DNA of 64,000 bases from positions 62,167,053 through 62,231,052 of the forward strand of contig CM060732.1 in assembly GCA_030704615.1 (NCBI GenBank), in the 5' to 3' direction. The translations under genes and the position numbers were made by a program. The notes under the pieces are model-generated. The model did not search any database. It was not told the origin of the DNA and saw nothing but the letters and a program-made list of their open reading frames with translations. Position 1 is the stretch's first letter. Each line of letters starts with the position of its first letter. Source of the stretch: Takakia lepidozioides (taxonomy: Eukaryota > Streptophyta > Takakiopsida > Takakiales > Takakiaceae). Positions 20,191 through 32,900 of the stretch are shown here, in pieces.

Positions 20191-20948
20191 AACTAGCTTC
20201 ACATGTAGAAGCAAACTTTATTGATCTACTCTCCTAGTGTGCACCATTTGCTTCGAGTGCCTCTCTCATTAGCTGAAGTCACGATGCATAAGACGCCGAG
20301 CGGCCACCCGACCGGCCACCCACCTGTCAAATATGTCACATATGAATTCAATGGCCTCCTCCCCTCACTGTCCACTTCTACTAAATCAGCAGTGACACAC
20401 CCTATAACTATGACTCATTTCTAATCTAAAGATTTGGTCTAAAGATGGCCCTCTCTGCCAAAGAAGTCCAGCTCCTTATTAGAATTCGCTAAAGAGTTCA
20501 ATGAAGTCCGTATTGATGAAACCCGTCCCTCCCTGCCACACAGCAACAAGGCCGACAGACACTTTAAAGATTGCAGTAGCGCACTGTTTCGATTTTCTCA
20601 TTTCGCCATAGATGCAGCTATCATTGTGCAAACCCACTTTTGACGTATGAGAAAAAAGTACTCTTTGGGAGTGCACAAGATCTTGGAAACACGCTTTTCC
20701 TCTAGACATTGCTGTGTTGCTCCATAAGAAAAATTGTACGTGGATTCAAGGGCACGCTGCCCCAACACCAAGATGGAAATCGGCACTTCTTAGCAGAAAT
20801 CGAACTAAGAACGACGAGCAATGTTTTGTCAAATCGCCTATGAAAGATCCTCTAAGACCAGGCAGATGTAGGAATGTGATGAGGGTCTATCTTCACCCCT
20901 TGTGTGTGTAGTGTAAGAACGGGGTAGTGGACAGGGATTGAGTTTTGA
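20191..20948. other. Intergenic gap between convergent loci
   Basis: Between the DUF674 pseudogene and the 3' end of the ABCG gene (stop at 20949-20951, minus strand). No feature recognised; it probably contains the ABCG 3' UTR. Confidence 0.4.
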
Positions 20949-23900
20949 TTAATGGGGTTTAACTTTACATTTATAGAAACGAACTGTCAGGGCAGTCAGA
21001 ATTTGGAGGAGGACGCAGTACATAGCCAGAACGAGCATGTCTATCGGGATTCGATGATGATTCAAACTCCGGTTTGCCTGCAGTTGAGTCCATACGAAAA
21101 TGTTTTCGGCATCTCTCAGTCGGGGGCAGTCGCATCGGAGACATGCACTTGGATCATTAAGGCATGCTGCATTTCGCCCCCCCTTCAAGCATTCAGGCTT
21201 AAAGGTGTCACAGAAGAAAGCTATGGAGGTGAGGCTGTTGAGCGCGTACTGGAGAGGGTTTGTCCAGAAGACCCAGATCACGGATTTCAGAATTTCTCGT
21301 TTAGGAATAACAGAACCTCCTGTGGATGTCCAGAAGCTGATGAGGATGGGAATGACAACCGCTGCAAGCTGCGCAGGGACAAACACTCATTAAGGTATGC
21401 CATACTCAGATATCTGCATATGTACAGATAGAAAGGAAATGAAATGAAGTGGTACTCTATAACGTCCATGGAAAGCTCAAAGAGCTTGTGGGACAAGAGA
21501 CAACAAGAAACGAGAAAGAGATGTGGTTTAGAAAGAACTGAGACTTTATAATTGGAGAGCTAAAAGAGCTGAGAGAATGCAAGAAATAGAGAATGTTTGT
21601 TCTGAAATTATTGACCACTGCACATTATACTAGAACTGGTCTTCGAGAGAAGGGGAGAAAGAATTGGTGAGGGCAACACACTGTCAAGTAAGGGAACCTG
21701 GCATTGAAGGTGACCATACCTGTGGTAAAGGACTGACAAGTGCAATGAATATACCCAGATATGAGATGACCAGAGTGAATTCAAAGAGGAGAAACCAGAA
21801 GCTGAAAAAGGAGGCTGCTGAGCCTGTTGCCATTTGTGCCATAAGGCAAAACACGGAACAGAAGATGATCGTAGCCACTGCCAAATACGGTACCTGTTTG
21901 AGACAGGTGGAGGAGCTTCAATCACACCCTTGTGAGAGAAACATAAAATGTCTAGACGTAATGCATTATCATCACACGCTCTAGCTTTGCCCCATAGTTC
22001 CCACATGAAAACTCCATGTTGGATGACACCTCTCAGAATAAAACTCCCAGGCTCCTCAAAGTCAACATCAACTATTTGCTTAATTGAGCTGTCAGACACT
22101 TGCTAGTTTCAAACATGAATATGGGAATTAGTGGGAATTGGAAGTAGAAGAAAAGAATTGGAAGACATGATAATCACGACGTGCAGGGGTGGACCAAAAA
22201 GGGGTTACCTCAGCCAGAGCCCATGAAACATTGTGCCAAAAGACGCTGAATTGGTTTTTGGATTGTTCGCTTTCCTTTGTGACAATCTGCCTTAGGACTT
22301 GGGGAACCACATATTGTGCATTAGTAGCTCCCAGTAGAACACAGGCCACAAACAGACTTTGAGACTTCACATTCATACCAACTGTTGTGCGGTAGTCGAG
22401 GTTGAAATAGATGGAGCCCATGGCCAAACCCAGAGCTAGAGTGGACGTCATTCTACCAAAACTATAATCCACATTTCGCCAGTTCAAGTGCTGCAATTTC
22501 ATGTGAATGTAATAGGCCATCAATGCATAAGGAGCTTGATAACCTGTCTCCTTCAGCTCTGGTCCAATTTCTCCCTTAGAACAGCGTAGATGTTGCAGTT
22601 GGATATGGTTATGGAGGGCCAATTCACTCAATCGATACTGAAAGGCATAGTCCCTCTGAGCCTTTTGACCAGCAGCACCATCGCCAATCACATCGATTGC
22701 GTAGGTTGCAGGGCTCTTGTTTGCTGTGCACAGAGGGGTACCTGGGATAGCTTCAAAATATTTCTGCATCAAACAGTGGATTTCCAGCTAGTTTGTTAGC
22801 AAATTACGAAAAGAGTGAATTGAACCATCACGCTTGCACTAAGAGATCACTGTTGAGAGGTTTCCCTGGAAGATACTCAGGGATCACCTAGCCCCTGTTC
22901 TCTCACTCTCCTAGCTTTGTTGTTCTGCTCTGTTCCTCCCATGGGCCTTCTCAGCCTCCCATGGATATTTCTCCGAGGGCCCAGGGGCTGTTTGGATCAT
23001 ATCTTTACTGTAAGCCAGATTATCCAGGGACGGAAAAAAGAAGGGAAACCCACTTTTGTCTTTTTCTTGGATGTCAAAAAGGCTTATGACACAGTGTGGA
23101 GAGATGGTCTATGGCTCCGACTCTGGTCATCTGGGATCAAGGGATGCGGAGAGTGGTCCATAACTTGTATGCTAACACCAAAAGCTGTGTCACTGTTAAT
23201 GGACAGAACTCTTAACTTCTTTGACATAGACCAAGGTGTAGCTCAAGGATGTAACCTCTCCCCTCTGCTCTTCAATGTTTTCATCAATCAACTCCTCGAG
23301 GATGTGGAATGTGAGGGATTTCGGTTAAGGGTGGATGCCACCATACCAGCCCTTATGTTTGCGGATGACTTCGCAGGCACAGGGGAGACTCCATCCAATC
23401 TCCAGGAGTTGATTGATTGAGCAGAGAGATACTTTGACCTTTGGGGGCTAGAGGCTAACATCAGTAAATGTACAGAGGTGGCATTCAATGACCGAGGGGA
23501 GGGAGGAGGTGATCTCAAGTGGCAGTGGGGAAGCCAAGAGATTCCGGTCCTCCCTACCTATACATACCTTGGCGTTGAGTTTTCCTCCAACTGTAATTGG
23601 GATGCACATATTCCATGCTTTGCCGCATTATTAGGCCTGCCTTAGAGTATGCATCTGCAGTATGGGTTGATAACTCTGGCTAAGTCTCAAGAATCCATTC
23701 AAGTGGGGCTGCTTAAGGAGTGCATGTCATCGTGCTCCAAAACAGCCAACGTGACTGTTGGGGTTGAGTTTGGCATCCCTTCCTAAAGCTCCCGATGGGA
23801 TGAATTCAATGTCGGATGGTGGGGTCAGATGCAACATATGTCTAATATGAGATATCCTAAGTTAATCGACTCTATATCTGGGAAACAGGATTGCAGAAGA

Positions 23901-26900
23901 GATTCTCAAGGATCTGAATATAAGCCCGCAAGTCTTGTCTCTGCTGGATAAATCTGACTTAGAGGCTGTAGTGTCCAAAGCCATGCCATGTCTGTTGCCA
24001 TGTCTGTTGTCTGATGAAAATGAAGTTAGGCAGAAAACTTCCCTGAACTTGTTTCCAGTCTGTGACATGGGAGAGGCCATCATGGATGACCTCAAGGGTT
24101 TACCCACCCTCGGCACTAGACTGAAGTTTAAACTCAGGGCGCGAAGCCTACCTTTGAACAGCAAACAGATGCAGAGTGGCGACAATCCCGGATGGACGCC
24201 AAAGCATTGGATCTAACACGAAATTGGTTCTGGGGTTGCAAAAGACAGACCATTCTCTGGTCCGGTATGGTAGAGCATGGAGTCATTTCGAAAAAACCAC
24301 CCCTAGTCCAGAAGCAAGGAGGGGTACAGCTTTCAGCACTTTTTGTAGATTCGCATGCTGAGCCAGGGGAGGTATCACGAAAGAGGTGCGATGACACTCT
24401 CTTCAGACTTTGCGAAGAAGGCAAGTTCCCAAAAAGGGGGGGAGGAACAAGAAACAAGAGAAGAAAACAAAAAGCTATAGTAAATTACTCAACGAGCGAC
24501 AAAAACAGAAGCTATAGTAAAATACTCAAGCAGAGCGACCCTCCCAGCCAACAGCCTGGAGGAGATCAGGCAAGGAGATAGGCAAAGTGTCAGGCAGAGG
24601 CGGAAGACGAGATGACGCGGAGCTAGCCACATCAGCCTAATGCAAAATAGAGATGGCTTGTGCTCTCTACAAAGCAACTGAAACACGTTGTCGATAGTAG
24701 GCGACAAGGACAGGAATTGCAATTGCCCGTTGTGTGGGAAACCTGAAGACAATATTCATTTTCTGATTCATTGTCCTGGGTACTCTCATGAGAGAGACAC
24801 CCTCTTCAAATCCATCAAGGGAATTGTGCCTGAACCTCTGTTTTCCAACTTGGAAAGTCACGAGGCTGAGCCAAAAGCCCAGGCCCTTTTGGGGCCTGGT
24901 TATTTGGCAAACCACACACAGCAGATTGATGCTTGTGTGAAGGGATTTCTAGAGGATATCTGGAAAACTTGGATTAATAGTCTGTTCGAAGGTAAAGTCA
25001 TACTACCGGCAGAGTAAACTGCTTCTCTTCTTACGGTACACCTTGGAGGCATGGAAAGGTGCAAGGGAAGAATTCATGTGCATTAAAGATCCAGCAACTC
25101 CAGCCTTTTTATGAAATCAAGTTGGCATGTGGTGGCATCTTCTAGAAACCCTCGGAGTTGAGAGAGCTCTCAGGTTGGCATGAGGAAGGTCATCCAGTCA
25201 CTGACAAAAAGAAATCCTCATGAAAAAGGACTTCCCCTTGGAGGCCCAAAGTGTCCAAGGGACACTATAACCACCTCTTCTAAGGTCATTGGGGATGGTT
25301 TAGGGTGGGCTCCCCACAGTCTGCAGATAGAGGGTGGTAGGTGGGACAACCTGCGGTGTGCTGACCGCTTGCGCCAGAGATGACAGGAGGGAGATTGAAA
25401 CTGAAGATCATTTCTTCTTTGAATGTCCTCTCTAATATGAGATCCAAGGGAGATACTATTGCCTATTCCGAGATAACCAATCCGTTACTAACGAGGATCA
25501 GAAATGCTCAGCAGCAGATCTGAGTGAGGTGTTACATGTTGACGATCCGTTCAGTAGTGGGCAGCTTGTTGAGGGCCCTAAGCTCTTTCTTGTTTCCCAC
25601 TTTCTCTTTCTTTACTAGGAGAGCCTGGATCCTACCCAAGATCATACATGTCCTCTCTAAGATGTTTTGGATTTGCAGATGCTTAGCCTATCAGCTTGCT
25701 GGAGAGGTGACTTTGCTACCCAATATAAGCTGAAACTCTCCACGTGCAACGCAAGACAGAAAGGACCTCAAATTACGATATTCTTGAATGCCATCTGATC
25801 CTTCAAAATAAAACTGAGAACCAAGGTGTTGACAATCAACTCAATAAAACGACTTGAAACTGTGACAAGACATGTTCCAAGCGCATGGCAGAGCTTCAAC
25901 GAAGTTCTTTGTGATAGTTCACGCTCTTTATATTGTGTCATTCACTTCATTTCTCCTTGTTTGATCCACAGTCCCAGCACATGAGCTCATCACCCTTACT
26001 GTGGACAACATAAATTTTCTTTCACTACTACTGTCCATTCAGAGCAATCCATCACGGAGGTCTTCTTACGAGGATTAGAGTAGCATTTCTAATAAGGCCC
26101 CCCGAAGTTTGAGAATCGCTCGAGATTGAATTGTAGTTACTTGTTGAGGGCCTAATTTTCTTCTTGCCATAAGCTTTATAAGCTTCACGCAGATATGATG
26201 AAGTTAACCTGTCTACAGCTATATCTCTCTCTTCTGAGGGGCATTGGGGAGGGTTAGGGTGGGCAGTCTGCGGATAAAGACGTGAGGACCACCTGTGCCC
26301 CACTTGCACTGGAAACAACAGGGAAATTGAAAGTGAAGAACATTTCTTCTTTCACTATCCTTTCCAGTTTAAGATCCCTGGAGATTATATTGTCTACTTT
26401 GAGATAGCCAATCCCTCACACAGGTCGTCCATTACAAGGGTCAGAAATGCATAGCAGCATATCTGCATGAGGCGTTGACTCTTAGACAATAGCAATTGTT
26501 GTTTTTGGGCTGCTTGTGGATGGTCCCTCTCTTTCTTGTTTCATGCTTTCTCTTGCCCCATGAGCTCTTTGAGCTTTCCCAGCACGCTAGAAAGTACCAT
26601 TTCATTTCTTTTGTAGCTCCAAGGTTGTGGTGGCTGGCTGCTGGGGTCCCCACTTGTCTGTCTTGTTTTCCTTTGGTTCCATAGTCTCTTAGCTTCCTGT
26701 CGATGGTATGATGTTCCTTTCTTATGTATCTGATTCATGATGCCGATAACATTATATAATATCAGGCTCATGTCACCATGTCTTTCATTGGGGAACCTCT
26801 TCGTCTTGTTTTATTCAACTGAATCACTCCATCAAGGCCATAGCACAGGCAAGGGCATCAGCTCAGCCACCTGTCAGCCAGGCTTAAAACCAGCAGGCGT

Positions 26901-29900
26901 CTGCACAAGACTCTTGCTTTTTTGGAGAGGACCCAGTTTGAGTGAGGAAGAGATAAGGATGGGAATTGAGGAAGACAGTAGGAGAGAAAATACCCGGACA
27001 AGATCTGCATTGTTTCCAACAGGGCCAAAGTAGACAGTTTCACCCCCTTTCTTGAGAATCTGGAGGGTACTGAAAGCTGCAAGCTGCTGTAGACTTGGCT
27101 GCTGCAGTGCTGCTATCACCACCCTTCCTGTGCAGGCAATTTTCTGCATTTGACAAACCCACATACACATTTAAAAAAGCATCGGGCCATATCTCATTGG
27201 GACAGAAAGTGATGAAACCATTAAATGCATTTTAAGTGTCAGGATCTGACAGCAAATAACTGGCCTTAACAATTTTGTTTTGTGATTTTTCTATTTTGAA
27301 GCTTCCAAAAGGTAGTTGAGTAGTTCAGGCATCGGAGAGATACTGTACAGTCGTGACCTGCATTGGAGGTTACACAACATAGTACACATCCCAGCCATGG
27401 GTAGGGGTATAATCTCGCCAATTCGGTATTTTCAACTGTCTAGGGATTGACCCCAGAACATAACGGCGGTCACAGGGAATCAATTACAGATTTGGTTGCA
27501 TGGGACACCCACCTTTAGGGTTTGGATGATACTGCTGGATGCATGACTGTCAAGTCCTTTGGTGGGCTCATCCAAAAACATGACACTGGCATTGCCTGCC
27601 AGCTCCATGGCTATGGCAAGCCGAACACCTTGCTCCACCGTGATATTTTTTTCCCCTAGGGATCGTAGCAGCTTATTTGCGATATGCTTGATCTGCACCA
27701 GCTGCAGAACCTGCATCAACCAAAACAATGTCGAGGTTAAGTGGCAGGAAGAAATGAAAGGAAACGACATGAGACTTAATAACATCCAAGGAAAGAGCTC
27801 ATGGGACAGAAAAAGGTAACGAACTTTGACACATCACATAGAAACAAAAGGAAGGAAATAAGAAACACTCATACCCGGGAGGCTCAAAAGGGCCCAATTC
27901 ACACAGTATAACACATAGAAAAGATAGACAAAGGAACAATAAAACATCCCATGCCGAAAATTGTTAACAAGCAAAAGAAATGGGAAATGTGGCCTAAATT
28001 GCTGGATTGCCCGAACAAGAAAGAACAAATGAAATGAAATGAGAACACTTATGACATCCCTGGAAGCTCAAAAAAGCTTACGGGACGAGAAAGCAGGAAA
28101 CAAGAAAGAGAGTGGAGCCCGCAACAAGCAGCCCAAAAAGCAACAACTGATGACAAGGGATTGCCGCTTTCTGCAGATAATGAAGCTCTAATACAAGGGC
28201 CTCCAAGAAGCCATGGTACAAAGTAGAACAACAAGAAAGACCGAGAGGGGGAAGATGAAAACACCTCTTCAACAAAATCCCTGCGCTCCTCCAGGGAGTA
28301 CAATTTACCAAGTCGCATCGCAGCGCTGAATTCTAGAGCTTCTTGCACTGTCATATGTGGAGGATGTGCACTCAGATTCTCTACAAAACCCATCACATTT
28401 ACAAAGGTTTCCTGTTTCTTGGGGTATCCATTCACTAAGATTTGGCCCCGGATTCGCCCCTTTGCTACTTTCCGTCCTGGCATCAGATGTAAACAACCAC
28501 ACCTGTATAGCTTCAGAAAACAGTTCAAGTCGAGAAAATATAGTAGGGATATAGACCTAGATAAGGAACCACACAAACAGAAGAGGAGTGATGTTAACTC
28601 ATACCGGCAAGGCAATTTAACAGTGTAGTTTTGCCTGCCCCAGTGCTTCCAACCAATGCAACAATCTGCCCTGGCTCAGCCCAACCAGACACATACTTGA
28701 GAATGGTGTGGGGTTGTCCAATTTCAGCAATCATGATGTCAAAGCTTAGTTCATGCCAGGATAGAGTGACAGCCACTGGAGTATGAGAAAGCTCTGCCAC
28801 TGCAGAGCCCCATTCTTCGTCTTTCTGCATAAGTTCCTCCTTACAAAGCTTCACCTACACGGCAATCCCCAACATGTGCTGACTCAGTGACTTTACCCCA
28901 TCTCCTTGCGTGTGATTCAACCCGTAGTCTTTAAAGATAGGACAGACTCAAACATAAAAATTCAGAGAATAGGATGTTGTGTGTCACCTCCACATCAGAT
29001 ATTGTTATCCTCTGGGGTGCATGCTGAAGCCTTGCAAGAGAGAAGTAAGCCCCAATGTTGAGGAGTAAAAACCAGCCGACCAACACCGCAATAGAAATCC
29101 CTATCCAGTGACTGCCTGTGTAGAGCTGACTTTTGGCCAGGAAGACATCACCGACCGTGTGTTGTCGTCTCCCGATGCACTGGGGAATATTTGCCAGGTT
29201 TGGGACCTGGCTGCAGACCATGCTATAGCTTTTGGAGTTAAATTCATTGATAATAAGTGCTGTCATGCCCCATTGCAACGGGTCCAGATAATATGCCCAG
29301 ATCCAGTAGTGGGGCACAACAAAGCGAGGCACCAAAAACCCAGCAAAGAGGATAAATATTCCTGTCAACAATCCTGCAGGCAAATATGGATGCTTTAATC
29401 ATTGATGTGTCTTAAATGGGAAAGAAATGAAATGAAATGGTACTATGTAGCGTTGAGCTCCTTCCCTTAGTTTTCTTCCCATCCCTGCTAGAGTGAAGCT
29501 CAATTCTGAAAATGAGATGTCATCGACTCACAGAGAGCCGGAACATTTCTATACTGACTAATCCAACCAAAACGTTCCTGTTGCAGCTATAGCATGTGCA
29601 ATCTGTAACCCTCCCACATTACTCTCTTTAAGTTCTTTGCATCATAATAAGACCATAGCTAGCGATATGTTACCAATAATCCGATTTGCTGTGTCACGGT
29701 CAGGGGCAAAAGCACTCATAAACCGCACCAAGGACGCTCCATTCAACGCTGTCAGTATCATGATGACATAGTATACCCAAAAATGCCAGCCCCCATCTGT
29801 AACAGTGAGGTTTGTCATAAAATATACTATAAGAGTCCAGATAGTTGCCTGCAGACACCAAGATCATATTCTGTTAGAACCCAGTGGTGATAAACTAAGT

Positions 29901-32900
29901 ATTGCTTACTGATTGGGATGCTACAAAAATGAGTCATTTATCACTAATTTTAACTCATAGATGCTCAGAAAAGCTAGCCAAGAGGTCTTAGGAATTTTAA
30001 GTCCACAAGAACTGAATCAAATGGAGATTTTCCCCAAGAAAGATAGCTCAAGGGACATACCCTGTGGGGTGTACTGCCCAACAAGGGGCATGGGAAGGAC
30101 AGAAGTCTGTGGACCAGGTAGCCAGCTAAATGGTCTTTATAAGGTCTGTGAGAAGCGCAAAGAACTTATGGGACAAGAGGAAGACATGAAATGAAATGGT
30201 GCTTTGTAACGTCCGCGGAAAGCTCATAGAGCTTATGGGACAAAATGGAAAGAAAAACATGAGAGAAAACAGGAAACCAGAGTCAAAGATAAGAACTATT
30301 GTTCGAGTGATTGTCTAAGGGTGAATGCCTCGTGCAGGTAGGCTACCAAGCATTTCTGATCCTCATAGTGAAAGACCTCAGTGAGAGATTGGTTTCCACG
30401 GAATAGACAATGGAATCTCCCACGGATCTCATAGTATAGAGGGCAATAGAAGAAGAAGTGTTCTTCAGTTTCAATTTCCTGGTTGCGCCCTGTGCAAGCT
30501 GGACAGAGGCGGTCCTCCCGCTGAAGGTTTTCCCATCTGCCAGTCTCTATCCGTAGGTTGTGGGAGCCCACGCTGAACCGCCCCAAAGCCCTCAGGAGAG
30601 AAGGAGATAAAGATGCCGAAAGGTAATTGCGCCGCAAGATTCTATCATCTTGTAGAACCAAAAATGTTTCTCGATAGAAATGGAGAAAGAAACAAGAAGA
30701 GAGAGGGCCCCCCCACAAGCAGCCCAAACGCAACTATTGCTCCGGCAATTGTCTAAGAGTCAACGCCTCATGCAGGTGCTTGCCAAACATTTCTGATCCA
30801 AAAGAAACTTATAACGTCCACCATGAGAAGGTAACGAGAACAGAACCTCCAAGAGTGTGAATGGTAGACCCCCGAAAATCTTGGCGAAGAGGTACGATTG
30901 GGGACGGAAAAAGCGGGCACCCTGCTGTTTATAGTAGATTGCACGTTCTTCCATAAGAGCAGGCAGCTGCCCTAAGTTGAACAGCATGAGATTCATCAAA
31001 GAGATGAAGAAAACACTGCAGAGTAAATTGATATCCAGTTGGTTGGGATCATTCTTGACTCCAAAAAACACCATGCTTGTGAACAAAGACATAATCAGAA
31101 CCTGTCATAACAATTCCAAACAGGGCACGGTTCTTTAGGAACTAGAAACCGGATCCTTTCCCGTCACCCTTCCATCTACCTCCTCACCCTTCTCCACTCG
31201 TTGCTATGCACCATTTTATGATGAGGAATGCAAGATTGCTAGACGTCACATCAAATCTTTACTACTTGATACCAATTCTTCTCCAGAGTCCACTAACCTT
31301 GCTCTTAAGCACTATAAGTCCCTCATTAGATCCAAAAAGAGAGCCTACACTATCAAGTTGCAATCTTCTTTCCTTGCTAAAATCAGATATTCTCCTCGTT
31401 CTTTTTGGTCCCTCCTTAAACCTCATAGAGACCCTCCCCCAATCACTGACATTCACGTCTGGCATGAGTATGCACAGTCTTTGTACCATTCCCCAACCCA
31501 AACTCCCTCTCCCATAACCTCTAAACCCCTTCACTTCTCTCTCTTTACTACGGCCAATGTCAGCAAGGCAATCAAGAAGCTGCAAAATGGCAGGGCAGTG
31601 GACATTTCAGGACTTCAGAGTGAATTCATCAAGCATGCTGCACCTACTTTAACCCCTTTTATAGCTCACCTCTTCAATGAGGTAGTGCAACGGGGCTTTC
31701 CAACAGAGTGGACAAAGAGCATCATCCACCCACTCTTCAAGAGCGGTGACAGGCTCGCACCAACCAATTATCGTACTATCATGGTGTCCTCGTTACTTGC
31801 TAAACTGTTTGGGGCAGTAGTGGCCATGGAATTGGATGATTGGGCTGAGTCCTCTCGCATTCGTGCTGAGGGACAGGCTGGTTTCCGTCGCAACAGATTC
31901 ACTATTGACCACATCTTCACTCTTCAGGTTATGGTGGAAAGTGCGCGCTATGACAAAAGAATGGTCTATGTTTGCTTCGTGGACTTTCACAAAGCCTTTG
32001 ATTCAGTTCCTCGGGACCTTCTCTTCCAACGGCTCCAGAGTTCGCATGTGTACCATTGCAATCCGAGGCCCTCTTCCGGCTTCCAATCTTTCTCCATAGA
32101 TTACAGGCCCTTCCACCCAAGGGGCTCGTGGCAAGGGCCCTCACAACATCTATGAGGCTCAAAGCTGCAGGTTTCAGGAACTCCTGGTATGCTCGAGTGG
32201 ACAGCTTATTTCAACGCAACGGACTCTCTACTGCTTTCCTATTACCAATGAATCCAGATGAGGTGGACATCACATCCAGACATGACCGCAACAGACTCGT
32301 TAGGAGAGAGCTTATGGAATTACATGTCAAGAGAACTTGGAAGCTACCCAATCTCACGACAAAGCTCCACTTCTATCGAGAGACATTCTTGGTGCTCCGC
32401 GATGATAGAATCTTGAGACCAAATTACCTTTCAGCATCCTTATCTCCTTCCCTCCTGAGGGCATTGGGGCGGTTCAGGGTGGGTTCCCACAACCTACGGA
32501 TAGAGACTGGCGGATGGGAAAACCTGCAATGGGAGGACCGCCTATGTCCTAGGGCGCAGCCAGGAAATTGAAACTGAAGAACACTTCTTCTTCTACTGCC
32601 CTCTATACTACGAGATCCATGGGAGATTCCCCTGTTTATTCAGTGGAACCCAAACTCTCACTGATGTCTTCCACTATGAGGATCAAAAATGCTTGGCAGC
32701 CTACCTGCACGAGGCCTTCACCCTTAGACAATCGCTAGAGCATTAATTGTTATTCTTGGTTTCTGGATTTGTTCCTCTCTCATGTTTTTTTCTTCCATCT
32801 TGTCCCATAAGCTCTATGAGCTTTCCGTGGACATTATAAAGCACCATTTCATTTCATTTCATTTCTTTTCCACCAATTCCAGAGCCTTGAGAGGAACTCC

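Noticed and set aside
22764-26993. LINE-D reverse transcriptase as a host gene
   Set aside because: Interrupted by stops and frameshifts, repeated at 61.4 kb, and lies wholly in an intron on the opposite strand.
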